A DNA stretch of 64,000 nt, taken from NCBI RefSeq assembly GCF_000024025.1, contig NC_013131.1:1426001-1490000 (forward strand), written 5' to 3'. Every line of letters begins with the position of its first letter. Positions within the stretch are counted from its first letter, which is position 1. Both the position numbers and the translations under genes were made by a program. The stretch comes from Catenulispora acidiphila DSM 44928. GTDB lineage: Bacteria > Actinomycetota > Actinomycetes > Streptomycetales > Catenulisporaceae. Below the pieces are notes generated by a model. That model was not told where the DNA came from and did not search any database. It saw only the letters and a program-made list of their open reading frames with translations. Positions 34,956 through 44,290 of the stretch are shown here, one piece after another.

Positions 34956-35954
34956 ATGACGACCTTCCTCCTGAGGCGGGCCGTCACCGCCCTGATCCTC
35001 ATGCTCGGCGTGGTGATGGTGACCTTCGTGGTCTTCTACGTCGTGCCCGCGCTCGGCGGACGCACGACCGACCAGCTCGCCGCGCAGTTCGCCAGCCGCG
35101 ACCCCTCGCCGGAGCAGCTGCTGCTGATCAAGCACCGCCTCGGCCTGGATCAGCCGCTCTACGCCCAGTTCTGGGACTATCTCAAGGCCATGGTGGTGGG
35201 CATGAACCTGCCCCCGGGCTCCGGCGCCTCGCACTGCTCGGCGCCGTGCCTGGGCTACTCCTGGCGGCTGCACGACTCGGTGCTGGCGCTGATCCTGGAC
35301 CGGCTGCCGGTGACCGTCTCCATCGCGATCGGCGCGGCGGTGCTGTGGCTGGTGCTCGGCGTGGCCGGCGGCGCGGCCTCCGCGGTGTCGCCCGGCGGCG
35401 CGGCCGACCGCGTCATCCGGATCGCCGCCCTGCTCGGCGTCTGCCTGCCGGTGGTGTTCATCGGCCCGCTGGCCCGCTCCCAGCTGGCGTGGCTGTTCCC
35501 GTCGGTGTCCTATTACTCGTTCCTGCACAACCCCTTCATCTGGGCCGACCATCTGATCCTGCCGTGGGTGACGCTGGCGCTGGGCTACTTCGCGCTCTAC
35601 ACCCGGCTGACCCGCTCGGGCATGATCGAGGCGTTGTCCGGACAGTTCATCCGGACCGCGCAGGCCAAGGGACTGCCGGGCCGGCGTGTGCTGTGGCAGG
35701 CGCTGCGCACGACCCTGCCGACCGTGGCCACGGTCTTCGCCATGGACCTGGGTCTGCTGCTGGGCGGTGCGGTGCTGGCCGAGAAGATCTACGGTCTGCA
35801 CGGCATCGGCGATCTGGCGCAGAACGGTGTGGACGGCCAGGATCTGCCGGTGGTGCTCGGCGTCACGTTGTTCGCAGGGCTCTTCATCGTTGTCGCCAAC
35901 TTCGCGGTCGACGCCGCCTATGCTGTGCTGGACCCGCGCATCCGCCTGGACTGA
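34956..35954 (+). CDS. Peptide ABC transporter permease (DppB/OppB-like), module 1
   Basis: This 332-residue inner-membrane permease starts with the BPD_transp family N-terminus (TTFLLRRAVTALILMLGVVMVTFVVFYVVP). It has about six membrane segments, an insert with paired Cys (ASHCSAPCLGYSW), and the EAA loop SGQFIRTAQAKGLPGRRVLWQALRTTLP. The same insert, SHCPAPCLGYSF, is in the second DppB-like protein, showing common ancestry of the two modules. The Cys pair is predicted extracytoplasmic. GC-rich 24-bp repeats follow the stop. Confidence 0.92.
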   Translation: MTTFLLRRAVTALILMLGVVMVTFVVFYVVPALGGRTTDQLAAQFASRDPSPEQLLLIKHRLGLDQPLYAQFWDYLKAMVVGMNLPPGSGASHCSAPCLGYSWRLHDSVLALILDRLPVTVSIAIGAAVLWLVLGVAGGAASAVSPGGAADRVIRIAALLGVCLPVVFIGPLARSQLAWLFPSVSYYSFLHNPFIWADHLILPWVTLALGYFALYTRLTRSGMIEALSGQFIRTAQAKGLPGRRVLWQALRTTLPTVATVFAMDLGLLLGGAVLAEKIYGLHGIGDLAQNGVDGQDLPVVLGVTLFAGLFIVVANFAVDAAYAVLDPRIRLD

Positions 35955-35970
35955 CGCGGCCGAACGCGCA

Positions 35971-36043
35971 GCCGGGACGCCCGGCCGGGCGCGGAGCCGG
36001 GACGCCGGCCGGGCGCGGAGCCGGGACGCCGGCCGGGCGCGGC
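35971..36043. repeat. Three tandem 24-bp GC-rich repeats
   Basis: Units at 35971-35995 (25 nt, one extra C), 35996-36019 and 36020-36043 follow GCCGGGACGCCGGCCGGGCG. They start 17 nt after the permease stop. The self-complementary GCCGGC parts could fold, so a terminator role for module 1 is possible. Confidence 0.7.
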
Positions 36044-36154
36044 GTGACCGGTATCCGCGCGCAGTGGCCTCCCGCCTACCTTAGGTAGCTGATCACTTCC
36101 CCTCTAAGGCACTGTCTGTCAAGGGGCAAACGCCTAAGGATCGGGTCTGTCGCC

Positions 36155-36187
36155 GGTAACACCCCGTTAACCGAAGGGGTCGTTACC
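36155..36187 (+). other. Hairpin in the leader of transporter module 2
   Basis: GGTAAC-ACCCC pairs with GGGGT-C-GTTACC around a 10-nt loop containing GTTAACC, with one bulge. It lies in the 35955-36477 intergenic region, about 290 nt before the second DppC-like gene, with several C-rich and A-rich stretches nearby. It may be an operator or part of a structured leader. No riboswitch class is recognised. Confidence 0.4.
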
Positions 36188-36477
36188 ATCGGCTTTTCAG
36201 GTGGTGATGCCGCCTTCTGATACCGGCAAACAGCTCGATGACCGGCCGATCCAGGATTGATCACAGTTCGGACAAGGCTGCCCCAACCCCCTAGCCAAGC
36301 CGGGGGGCGAGGCGCCACTCTCCTGTGGAGGGCCCCGGCCCGACAGTGCAATGTGCAATACCACCGGCGTCTCGCTTCGGGGCGATCGCCGGGCGTGACG
36401 TGATCACGACTCCGCCCTGCCTGGCTTTCCGGTGCGCTCACAAGGCCTTCCGAGTCAGACGACCACCGAGGATTCAC

Positions 36478-37488
36478 ATGACAACGCTGCCAGGGGACGC
36501 CTCCACCCTGCACGACGACTTCGGCGACGAAGCCGCGCCGGACCCCGGCACCCCGGCGGCGAAGGCCATCGAGGGTCGGTCGCTGACGCAGATCGCCTGG
36601 TCGCGGTTGAAGAAGGACCGCGTGGCGATGGCCGCCGGCATCATCATCGCGGTGCTGGTCCTGATCGCGATCTTCGCCCCGCTGTTGGCCTCGGCGACCG
36701 GCAACTCCGACCCGAACCAGCAGTTCATGGACAGCATCGACCCCAACACGGCGATGCCGCTGGGCTCGGCCGGCGGGATCAGCTCCAACCACCTGCTGGG
36801 CCTGGAGCCGGTGATCGGCCGCGACGTCCTGACCCGGGTGCTGCTCGGCTCGCGCATCAGCCTGCTGATCGCCACCTCGGCCTCGCTGCTCTCGCTGTTC
36901 ATCGGGATCGCGCTGGGCGTCATCGCCGGCTACTTCGGCGGGTGGATCGACACGCTCATCTCCCGCATCATGGACGTCTTCCTGGCCTTCCCGCTGCTGC
37001 TGTTCGCCTTGGCGCTGGCCGCGATCGTCTCCGACCACGCCTTCGGGATGTCGGGCGACACCTTGCACATAGCGATGCTGATCTTCATCATCGGCTTCTT
37101 CGGCTGGCCCTATGCCGGACGTATCGTCCGCGGCCAGACCATCGCGCTGCGCCAGCGGGAGTTCGTGGACGCCGCGCGGGTGCTCGGCGCCAAGCCGCGC
37201 CGGATCATCCTGCGCGAGCTGATGCCGAACCTGGTCGCCCCGATCCTGGTCTACGGCACCCTGCTGATCCCGGCGAACATCCTGTTCGAGGCCGCGCTGT
37301 CCTTCCTGGGCGTGGGTATCCGCCCGCCGACACCGTCCTGGGGCAAGATGCTCAACGACGCCATCGAGTACTACCGCGTCGACCCCGCGTACCTGATCAT
37401 CCCGGGCGCGGCGATCTTCATCACCGTGATGGCCTTCAACCTGTTCGGCGACGGCCTGCGCGACGCCTTCGACCCGAAGGCCCACTGA
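36478..37488 (+). CDS. Peptide ABC transporter permease (DppC/OppC-like), module 2
   Basis: This 336-residue permease of normal size has a short acidic N-terminus and the family start SLTQIAWSRLKKDRVAMAAGIIIAVLVLIAIFAPLL. The EAA loop is QREFVDAARVLGAKPRRIILRELMPNLVAPIL. Its core is closely similar to the module 1 permease (shared GMSGDTL/GLSGNAL, NLFGDGLRDA/NLFGDGLRNA), but codon use is strongly C-ending as in most of the window. GAGGA lies 6 nt before ATG 36478. It begins the second, complete transporter operon. Confidence 0.93.
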   Translation: MTTLPGDASTLHDDFGDEAAPDPGTPAAKAIEGRSLTQIAWSRLKKDRVAMAAGIIIAVLVLIAIFAPLLASATGNSDPNQQFMDSIDPNTAMPLGSAGGISSNHLLGLEPVIGRDVLTRVLLGSRISLLIATSASLLSLFIGIALGVIAGYFGGWIDTLISRIMDVFLAFPLLLFALALAAIVSDHAFGMSGDTLHIAMLIFIIGFFGWPYAGRIVRGQTIALRQREFVDAARVLGAKPRRIILRELMPNLVAPILVYGTLLIPANILFEAALSFLGVGIRPPTPSWGKMLNDAIEYYRVDPAYLIIPGAAIFITVMAFNLFGDGLRDAFDPKAH

Positions 37489-37501
37489 GAAAACGAGAAT
37501 T

Positions 37502-37525
37502 CCCCCGGCGTCGCACCGCCGGGGG
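37502..37525 (+). terminator. Hairpin between permease and binding-protein genes of module 2
   Basis: CCCCCGGCG / CGCCGGGGG is a perfect 9-bp stem with a 6-nt loop, 13 nt after the permease stop. Within a likely operon it may act as an RNA-stability or attenuation element, so that the binding protein is made in excess. Confidence 0.55.
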
Positions 37526-37640
37526 CCCAGGCGGACTCACACCCGCTGCCATCTGCGAGATCAGCAAGATCAGTTGCACAGACACCGAAAGCATCCCACA
37601 CCTGGTGGGGTGCCGGGCTGACCAAGGGGGTCCACCCGTT

Positions 37641-39473
37641 ATGAACCGCTCCAAGCTGTTGGGAGGCGTCGCGCTCGCCGCGTGCGTCGCCCTGGCAGCC
37701 TCGGCGTGCTCCAGCTCGAAGACGAACTCCGGCTCGAGCGCGCCGACGACTGCCGTCACCACCCTGCCTTCGGGCAACACCAGCGCCGCCACCGGCTTCA
37801 ACGCCGCCGTGACCGGCATCGTCCGCCCGACAGACGCCGAGGGCGGCACCATGACACTGGTGGACCGCTCCGACTTCGACTCGCTCGACCCGGGCAACAC
37901 CTACGACGCCTTCTCCTGGTCGATCATCGGCGACTGGGCTCGTCCGCTGATGACCTACGCCCAGCAGCCCGGCAACGCCGGCGCCAAGGTCGTGCCGGAC
38001 CTGGCCGAGGGTCCCGGTGTCGTGTCCAACAACGGCATGACCTGGACCTACAAGATCAAGCCGGGCGTGAAGTACCAGGACGGCTCCGTGGTCACCTCCG
38101 CGGACGTCAAGTACGCGATCGAGCGCTCCAACTGGGGCCAGGACACCCTGGTGAACGGTCCGGCGTACCTGCCGAACTTCATCCAGGACACCACGAAGTA
38201 CGCCGGTCCCTACAAGGACAAGAACCCGAACGACGGCGTCTCCGGCATCACCACGCCGGACAACCAGACCATCGTGTTCAACCTGACCTCGCCGTTCTCG
38301 GACTTCGACTACCTGATGGCGCTCCCGGGCTCGGCCCCGGTGCCGCGGGCGAAGGACACCGGCGCGGACTACTTCAAGACGCTGCTGTCGACCGGTCAGT
38401 ACAAGGTCGACAACTACCAGGTCGGCAACGAGCTGGACCTGTCGCCGAACCCGAACTTCGACAAGTCCACGGACCCGGACAAGCTGCACGTCGTCCGCGC
38501 CTCGAAGATCGTGGTCAAGCTCAAGCAGGACAAGGCGACGATCGACGACACGCTGTTCGACGGCTCGGCCAACGCCGACCTGACCGGCGTGGGCGTGCAG
38601 CCGGCCACCCAGAGCAAGATCCTGGGCGACCCGAAGCTCAAGGCCGACTCGGACTCCGCGTACGCGAACTCCACTGAGTACTTCGCGATCAACGCGACTC
38701 AGAAGCCGTTCGACAACGTGAACTGCCGCCAGGCCATCGAGTGGATCATCGACAAGGCCACGCTGCAGACCGAGGCCGGCGGCTCGCAGGGCGGCGGCGA
38801 CATCGCCAGCACCATCGACCCGCCGACGATCCCGGGCTGGAAGGCCGGCGACCAGTACCTGACGGCGGGCAACAAGGGCGACGCCACCAAGGCGAAGGCC
38901 TCGCTGGCCCAGTGCAAGACCGCTGAGCCGGACGCCTTCAACGCCGACGGCAGCATCAAGGACACCTTCGAGATCATGACTCGCGACAACTCCACCAAGG
39001 AGGCGACCATGGTCCAGACGACGCAGACCAACCTGAAGTCGATCGGCATCAACACCACCATCGACACCAAGCCGTTCGACAAGTACAACTCGCAGTTCGC
39101 CGGCAACAAGACGTACGTGGACCAGCACAAGGTCGCCATCAGCTTCATGAAGTGGGGCGCCGACTTCCCGTCGGGCTACGGCTTCATGTACAGCCTGCTG
39201 GCCTCCTCCGCGATCCACCCGTCCGGCGGCTACAACCTGTCCTGGTACAAGGACGACGCGATCGACCAGGGCTTCACCAAGGCTCTGGGCGAGAACGACC
39301 CGACCGCCCGTGGCGCCGACTACGCGGCGATCGACCACCAGGCGCTGGCCGACGCGCTGGTCGTCCCGCTGATCTGGGACAAGAACCTGGTCTACCGGCC
39401 GGAGTCGACGACCAACGTCATCTTCAGCCAGGGCTACGGCATGTACATCTTCTCCGCGATGGGCGTGAAGTAA
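37641..39473 (+). CDS. Peptide ABC transporter substrate-binding lipoprotein (module 2)
   Basis: This 610-residue SBP_bac_5 lipoprotein has signal MNRSKLLGGVALAACVALAA and lipobox ASAC with Cys23. It has GGTMTLVDRSDFDSLDPGNTYDAFSW, YKIKPGVKYQDGSVVTSADVKYAIERS, STGQYKV and RQAIEWIIDKATL, aligning throughout with the module 1 protein. A family-typical SNWGQDTLVNGPAYLPNF segment replaces that paralogue's SNWSSLVGNGPTYFHNI, hinting at a different ligand preference. AAGGGGG precedes ATG 37641. Confidence 0.93.
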   Translation: MNRSKLLGGVALAACVALAASACSSSKTNSGSSAPTTAVTTLPSGNTSAATGFNAAVTGIVRPTDAEGGTMTLVDRSDFDSLDPGNTYDAFSWSIIGDWARPLMTYAQQPGNAGAKVVPDLAEGPGVVSNNGMTWTYKIKPGVKYQDGSVVTSADVKYAIERSNWGQDTLVNGPAYLPNFIQDTTKYAGPYKDKNPNDGVSGITTPDNQTIVFNLTSPFSDFDYLMALPGSAPVPRAKDTGADYFKTLLSTGQYKVDNYQVGNELDLSPNPNFDKSTDPDKLHVVRASKIVVKLKQDKATIDDTLFDGSANADLTGVGVQPATQSKILGDPKLKADSDSAYANSTEYFAINATQKPFDNVNCRQAIEWIIDKATLQTEAGGSQGGGDIASTIDPPTIPGWKAGDQYLTAGNKGDATKAKASLAQCKTAEPDAFNADGSIKDTFEIMTRDNSTKEATMVQTTQTNLKSIGINTTIDTKPFDKYNSQFAGNKTYVDQHKVAISFMKWGADFPSGYGFMYSLLASSAIHPSGGYNLSWYKDDAIDQGFTKALGENDPTARGADYAAIDHQALADALVVPLIWDKNLVYRPESTTNVIFSQGYGMYIFSAMGVK

Positions 39474-39540
39474 CTCTCACCCCCTCGAAGGCCACTACCC
39501 TTCGCTTTCACAGATAGGCAGGTGAAGGCAAGGAACCCTG

Positions 39541-40614
39541 GTGGCGCCGGGGCGGACCCACAAGGTCCGTCCCGGCGCCTCCGGGCGACCGCCGCCGCAC
39601 TCCGTGATTTCCTACATCATCAGGCGTCTGTTCTCAGCAGTGATACTGCTGTTCGTGATCAGCCTGATCACGTTCTTCATCTTCTACGTCTTCCCACGCC
39701 TGGGCGGGCAGACGACGGAGTCGCTGGCGGAACAGTTCGTCGGCAAGACCCAGAACCCCCAGGCGATCGCCGCGGTCATCCACCGCTTCGGATTCGACCA
39801 GTCGGTCTGGGTGCAGTACGGGCGTTTCATCAAGGGCATTTTCGTCGGGTACGACTACGACACCGGCACGCGGATGTCACACTGCCCGGCTCCGTGCCTG
39901 GGCTACTCGTTCAAGACCAACAACCTGGTGACCGACAGCATCGGCCAGTGGCTTCCGGTGACGATCTCCCTGGCCGTCGGCGCCTCGGTGCTGTGGCTGG
40001 TCTTCGGTGTCGCCGTCGGTGTCGCCTCCGCCCTGAAGAAGGGCAGCGTCGTGGACCGCGCCGGCATGATCACCGCGCTGGTCGGCGTCTCGCTGCCGGT
40101 CTACTTCGTCGGCCCGCTGCTGTCGCTGGTGTTCGTGGTCAACTGGCACATCCTGCCGGACCCCGGCTACGTCCACATCACCCAGGACCCCTGGGGCTGG
40201 TTCACGCACCTGCTGCTGCCGTGGATCGCCGTGGCGTTCGGCCTCGCGGCCCTGTACGCCCGCCTCACCCGGGTCGGCATGCTGGACACCATGAACGAGG
40301 ACTTCATCCGCACGGCGCGGGCCAAGGGCCTGCCTGAGCGGACGGTCATCTTCAAGCACGCGCTGCGCGCGGCACTGACCCCGATCGTCACCATCTTCGG
40401 TATGGACCTCGGCTTCGCCCTCGGCGGTGTCGTGCTCGCCGAGCAGGTGTTCAACCTGCCGGGCATCGGGCGCGAGGCGGTCGACGCGGTGGGCCAGTCC
40501 GACCTGCCCGTCATCATGGGCGTCACGATCGTGGCCAGCGCCTTCATCGTGCTGGCGAACCTGGTCGTCGACCTGCTGTACGGCGTCGTCGACCCCCGAG
40601 TGAGGGTCTCATGA
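39541..40614 (+). CDS. Peptide ABC transporter permease (DppB/OppB-like), module 2
   Basis: This 357-residue permease has an SD (AAGGA, 6-7 nt) supporting GTG 39541, giving a 21-residue hydrophilic lead before VISYIIRRLFSAVILLFVISLITFFIFYVFP; GTG 39604 would give the standard start but lacks an SD. It has the SHCPAPCLGYSF insert also seen in the module 1 paralogue and the EAA loop NEDFIRTARAKGLPERTVIFKHALRAALTP. Its stop overlaps the ATPase start (ATGA), so translation is coupled. Confidence 0.92.
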   Translation: MAPGRTHKVRPGASGRPPPHSVISYIIRRLFSAVILLFVISLITFFIFYVFPRLGGQTTESLAEQFVGKTQNPQAIAAVIHRFGFDQSVWVQYGRFIKGIFVGYDYDTGTRMSHCPAPCLGYSFKTNNLVTDSIGQWLPVTISLAVGASVLWLVFGVAVGVASALKKGSVVDRAGMITALVGVSLPVYFVGPLLSLVFVVNWHILPDPGYVHITQDPWGWFTHLLLPWIAVAFGLAALYARLTRVGMLDTMNEDFIRTARAKGLPERTVIFKHALRAALTPIVTIFGMDLGFALGGVVLAEQVFNLPGIGREAVDAVGQSDLPVIMGVTIVASAFIVLANLVVDLLYGVVDPRVRVS

Positions 40615-41711
40615 GCAACGAACCATCCGAGACGATCGTCGAGGACATAGCGCTGGAGAACACCAGCCCGCGCGGCTACCTGGACGTGCGCGACCTGAAG
40701 GTGCACTTCCCGACCGACGACGGCCTGGTCAAGTCGGTGGACGGTATCACCTTCCAGCTGGAGCGCGGCAAGACCCTGGGTATCGTCGGGGAGTCCGGTT
40801 CCGGCAAGTCGGTCACCTCGCTGGCGATCATGGGCCTGCACCGCTCGGCCAACGAGAAGAAGAAGAAGCGCGGCGCGCAGGTCTCCGGCGAGATCTGGCT
40901 GGACGGCCAGGACCTGGTCACCGCGAGCTCGGAGGAGGTGCGCAGGCTCCGCGGCGAGAAGATGGCGATGATCTTCCAGGACCCGCTGTCGGCGATGCAC
41001 CCCTTCTACACCGTCGGTGCGCAGATCATCGAGGCCTACCGGGTGCACAACGACGTCCCCAAGGGCGTCGCCCGCAAGCGCGCGATCGAGCTGCTGGAAC
41101 TGGTCGGCATCCCGCAGCCGCACACCCGCGTGGACGACTTCCCGCACCAGTTCTCCGGCGGTATGCGCCAGCGCGCGATGATCGCCATGGCGCTGGTGTG
41201 CAACCCCTCGCTGCTGATCGCCGACGAGCCGACGACCGCCCTGGACGTCACCGTGCAGGCCCAGATCCTGGACCTGATGCGGGACCTGCAGCGGGAGTTC
41301 AACTCCGCGCTGATCATCATCACCCACGACCTGGGTGTGGTGGCCGAGCTCGCGGACGACATCATGGTGATGTACGGCGGCAAGGCCGTGGAGTACGGCA
41401 GCGCGCACGACATCTTCAAGGCGCCCGAGCACCCCTACACCTGGGGTCTGCTGGCCTCGATGCCGCGGCTGGACCGGGAGCGGGCCGCGCGCCTGACCCC
41501 GATCCAGGGCAACCCGCCCTCGCTGATCAACGTGCCCTCCGGCTGCGCCTTCCACCCGCGCTGCCCCTACGGCGCCACCGAGACCGCCGGCCGCAGCGAC
41601 ACCGAGATCCCGCTGCTGGCCGCGACCGCACCGGGACACCTGGTGCGCTGCCACATGGACCCGGCCCGGCGCCGGGAGATATACACCGAGAAGATCCAGG
41701 GGTCGCTGTGA
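40611..41711 (+). CDS. Peptide ABC transporter ATPase (DppD/OppD-like)
   Basis: This 366-residue ATP-binding subunit has Walker A GESGSGKS near residue 60, Q-loop FQDP, signature FSGGMRQR, Walker [13 protein letters not shown] and the H-loop ITHDLG. The C-terminal oligopeptide-transporter extension ([14 protein letters not shown] ... [11 protein letters not shown]) has the conserved Cys that in some homologues bind an iron-sulfur cluster. It overlaps both neighbours by 4 nt, so DppB2, DppD and DppF are one translationally coupled block. Confidence 0.94.
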   Translation: MSNEPSETIVEDIALENTSPRGYLDVRDLKVHFPTDDGLVKSVDGITFQLERGKTLGIVGESGSGKSVTSLAIMGLHRSANEKKKKRGAQVSGEIWLDGQDLVTASSEEVRRLRGEKMAMIFQDPLSAMHPFYTVGAQIIEAYRVHNDVPKGVARKRAIELLELVGIPQPHTRVDDFPHQFSGGMRQRAMIAMALVCNPSLLIADEPTTALDVTVQAQILDLMRDLQREFNSALIIITHDLGVVAELADDIMVMYGGKAVEYGSAHDIFKAPEHPYTWGLLASMPRLDRERAARLTPIQGNPPSLINVPSGCAFHPRCPYGATETAGRSDTEIPLLAATAPGHLVRCHMDPARRREIYTEKIQGSL

Positions 41712-42766
41712 GCACGGAAACCACGGCGCAGACGTCCGAGACCTCCGCGGTGGAACCGGACGCGCTGCTGCAGGTCAGCAATCTGGTCAAGCACTTCCCG
41801 ATCCGGCGCGGCCTGCTGCAGCGCCAGGTCGGCGCGGTGCAGGCGGTGGACGGGATCAGCTTCTCCGTCCGCGCCGGGGAGACCCTCGGCCTGGTCGGCG
41901 AGTCCGGCTGCGGCAAGTCCACGACCGGCAAGCTGCTGGCCCGCCTGGACGAGCCCACCGCCGGGCAGATCAAGTTCGACGGGCGCGACATCGCGCACAT
42001 GAGCCAGGGCCAGCTGCGGCCGCTGCGCCGGGACATCCAGATGGTGTTCCAGGACCCGCAGTCCTCGCTGAACCCGCGGCACACCGTCGGCACCATCGTC
42101 GGCGCGCCCTTCCACATCCAGGGCATCCAGACCCCGAACGGCGTGAAGAAGGCCGTCCAGGACCTGCTGTCCCTGGTGGGCCTGTCCCCGGAGCACTACA
42201 ACCGCTACCCGCACGAGTTCTCCGGCGGCCAGCGCCAGCGCATCGGCATCGCCCGGGCCCTGGCCCTCAAGCCCAAACTGGTCATCGCCGACGAGCCGGT
42301 CTCCGCCCTCGACGTGTCGATCCAGGCGCAGGTGATGAACCTCCTCGAGGACCTGCAGAACGAACTGAACCTGGCCTACGTCTTCATCGCCCACGACCTG
42401 TCGGTGGTCCGCCACATCTCCGACCGCGTCGCGGTGATGTACCTCGGCAAGATCGTCGAGATCGCCGACCAGGCCGACATGTACACCAAGCCGCACCACC
42501 CCTACACCACCGCCCTCCTGTCAGCGGTCCCCATCCCGGACCCCGACCGCAAGGACGGCAAAGCCGAAGGACAGGTGGAACGCATCCGCCTGGTCGGCGA
42601 CGTCCCCTCCCCGATCAACCCCCCAGCCGGCTGCCGCTTCAACACCCGCTGCTGGAAGGCCCAGGACGTCTGCCGCACCCAGGAACCCCCCCTCCTGCAG
42701 ATCGGCCCGCCCTCCGCAGCCGGCTACGCACACCAGGTGGCCTGCCACTTCCCGGAGAACGTGTAA
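41708..42766 (+). CDS. Peptide ABC transporter ATPase (DppF/OppF-like)
   Basis: This 352-residue partner ATPase has [25 protein letters not shown] at the start, Walker [11 protein letters not shown]-loop [11 protein letters not shown], signature FSGGQRQR, Walker [13 protein letters not shown] and H-loop IAHDLS. The C-terminus has [16 protein letters not shown] and [17 protein letters not shown] 41708 overlaps the DppD stop (GTGA). It is the last gene of the operon, before a very strong terminator. One DppD/DppF pair for two permease modules implies shared energising subunits, or an ATPase pair elsewhere. Confidence 0.94.
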   Translation: MSTETTAQTSETSAVEPDALLQVSNLVKHFPIRRGLLQRQVGAVQAVDGISFSVRAGETLGLVGESGCGKSTTGKLLARLDEPTAGQIKFDGRDIAHMSQGQLRPLRRDIQMVFQDPQSSLNPRHTVGTIVGAPFHIQGIQTPNGVKKAVQDLLSLVGLSPEHYNRYPHEFSGGQRQRIGIARALALKPKLVIADEPVSALDVSIQAQVMNLLEDLQNELNLAYVFIAHDLSVVRHISDRVAVMYLGKIVEIADQADMYTKPHHPYTTALLSAVPIPDPDRKDGKAEGQVERIRLVGDVPSPINPPAGCRFNTRCWKAQDVCRTQEPPLLQIGPPSAAGYAHQVACHFPENV

Positions 42767-42792
42767 CCCCCCGCGCCCCACGCGCAGCCGCC

Positions 42793-42826
42793 AAGCCCGG
42801 CGGGAGCTTTCGCTCCCGCCGGGCTT
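42793..42826 (+). terminator. Strong hairpin terminator of the peptide transporter operon
   Basis: AAGCCCGGCGGGAG / CTCCCGCCGGGCTT is a perfect 14-bp stem with loop CTTTCG, 26 nt after the DppF stop. Confidence 0.88.
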
Positions 42827-42834
42827 TCGGCATT

Positions 42835-44286
42835 GTGGGGCCCGTGTTCTCCACCGACGCCGGCTCGCACGCCGATGATGAGATAGCCGACGGGACGTTC
42901 GAGGGTTATGAGAGGGCTGAGGAAGCGGGCGGTCCTGGCGAGGCGGTAGCTGGATCAGTTGCCGATGATGGGCTTCGGGCGGGCGGGTCTTTGGGTTGGG
43001 CTGAGAGCGCTGGTAGGTCCGGGGAGGCGGTAGCTGGCTCGGTGGGAGATGGCTCGCTTGCGACAGGCCAATCTTTCGGTTGGGCCGAGGAGCCTGGTGG
43101 TTCGGGGGATGCGTTGGCTGAGGCGGGCTGGGCTGAGGGAGCGGGCGGTCCTGGCGAGGCGGTAGCTGGATCAGTCGCCGATGATGGGCCTCGGGCAGGC
43201 GAATCCTTTGGCTGGGCTGAGGGAGCCAGCGGTTCTGGCGAAGTGGCGGCTGGCTCGGTTGCCGATGATGGGCGTCGGGCGGGCGAATCCTTTGGCTGGA
43301 CTGAGGGAGCCAGCGGTTCTGGCGAAGCGGCGGCTGGCTCGGTTGCCGATGATGCGCCTCGGGCGGGCGAATCCTTTGGCTGGACTGAGGGGACTGGCAG
43401 CTCTGGGGAATCGGGCGCTGGCTCAGTCGCCGGTGGTGTGCTCGGGGTGGGGGAGTCGCTTGCCGAGGAGTCCTTCTTCGGGATGCACAGTGAGGCGGCG
43501 GTGGTCACCGGGATCGGGCTGGGGCCGGGGTTGCGGCGGGCGGCTCGGGTCTGTGTGGGGCTGATGCTGGTGCTCGGTGTGGTGTTCTGGGTGGTTCTGG
43601 CTTTGTTGTATGGCTATCGGGTGTTCTTTGAGGGTGCGCATTCGAATCCTGATATGCCGGGGCTGCCTGATCATCGTGCGTGGACCGCCTACTACCTGGT
43701 CGGTGGTTTGTGGGCGGTGGGGGTCGGGGTCTTCGGGCTCGCGGCGTTGGCTCGGGGTTCCGGGGCGCGGTTGCTGTGGTGCTTCGGTTGTCTGGTCACG
43801 GCGTTCTTCTGGCCGTTGGGCATGGCGGCGTCGGCTGTGGTGGTCGCGGCGCGGCGACCGGGTGTGGCGGTGTCGCGGCGGATCGCGGTGGCGTCGATCG
43901 CGGTGCTCGTGGCGGTGGGCGGATCGATGTGGCGCTTCGCTGCTCCGTCCGGCGATGGTGCGCGGGCGGTCTCCGTCGGCGCGGATGGTGATCTGCTGGG
44001 GACGTGGAAGTCGCGCTCTGGCATGTCGGTGCAGCTGCGAGAAGACGGCACCTATGCCGCCAGCGCCCTGTCCGGCGGCGGATTGGGTGACGGCGAGCCG
44101 GTACCGGCTTCGTCGGGGCTGTGGGATTCCGAGAGCACGGACGGCCACTCCGGCGTGCGCCTGCTCGTCGACGGAGATCTGGCGACCTCGCTGTGGTTCG
44201 ACGTGTACCGCGCCGGTCCCGATCTGCTGCTGTGCGCCGGAACCGACGCCGACAAGCCCTGCCAGGTGGTGCTCCGCCGGTTCTAG
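42835..44286 (+). CDS. Membrane protein with N-terminal 28-residue repeats
   Basis: This protein has about 483 residues. Residues 28-200 are tandem 28-residue repeats, consensus SGSGEAAAGSVADDGPRAGESFGWAEGA, acidic and Gly/Ala/Ser-rich. Three or more membrane segments follow (ARVCVGLMLVLGVVFWVVLALLYGY, AYYLVGGLWAVGVGVFGLAAL, LLWCFGCLVTAFFWPLGMAASAVVVAARRP, RIAVASIAVLVAVGGSMW), then a C-terminal beta-rich domain starting GDLLGTWKSRSGMSVQLREDGTYAAS, a lipocalin-like or DUF-type strand pattern. I do not recognise the whole architecture. The start is uncertain: GTG 42835 or 42844, neither with a good SD and both just past the terminator. Codon use is less C-ending than in neighbours. Confidence 0.65.
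   Translation: MGPVFSTDAGSHADDEIADGTFEGYERAEEAGGPGEAVAGSVADDGLRAGGSLGWAESAGRSGEAVAGSVGDGSLATGQSFGWAEEPGGSGDALAEAGWAEGAGGPGEAVAGSVADDGPRAGESFGWAEGASGSGEVAAGSVADDGRRAGESFGWTEGASGSGEAAAGSVADDAPRAGESFGWTEGTGSSGESGAGSVAGGVLGVGESLAEESFFGMHSEAAVVTGIGLGPGLRRAARVCVGLMLVLGVVFWVVLALLYGYRVFFEGAHSNPDMPGLPDHRAWTAYYLVGGLWAVGVGVFGLAALARGSGARLLWCFGCLVTAFFWPLGMAASAVVVAARRPGVAVSRRIAVASIAVLVAVGGSMWRFAAPSGDGARAVSVGADGDLLGTWKSRSGMSVQLREDGTYAASALSGGGLGDGEPVPASSGLWDSESTDGHSGVRLLVDGDLATSLWFDVYRAGPDLLLCAGTDADKPCQVVLRRF
42913..43430 (+). repeat. 84-bp tandem repeat tract within the membrane-protein gene
   Basis: The marker GCGAATCCTTTGGCTGG recurs at 43199, 43283 and 43367, exactly 84 bp apart, and flanking sequence is nearly identical. 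Degenerate copies extend upstream to about 42913. A 60-bp segment near 42928 recurs almost unchanged near 43144. This is a coding minisatellite likely to vary in copy number. Confidence 0.85.
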
Positions 44287-44290
44287 TTCA

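Noticed and set aside
36076-37485. 469-codon minus-strand frame opposite the module 2 DppC permease
   Set aside because: Asp/Arg/Gln-rich shadow with no recognisable domain; the plus-strand permease has an SD and all family motifs.
42913-43430. Possible CRISPR-like array
   Set aside because: Repeats are contiguous 84-bp units in a reading frame with no unique spacers and no cas genes.
42906-43508. Pro/Ser-rich minus-strand frame in the 84-bp repeat tract
   Set aside because: It is periodic only because the repeat length is a multiple of three; the plus strand continues into clear membrane segments, so that strand is preferred.
43630-43660. TTCGAATCC resembling a tRNA T-loop
   Set aside because: It lies in frame within a membrane-protein gene and no acceptor stem or anticodon arm can be drawn around it.
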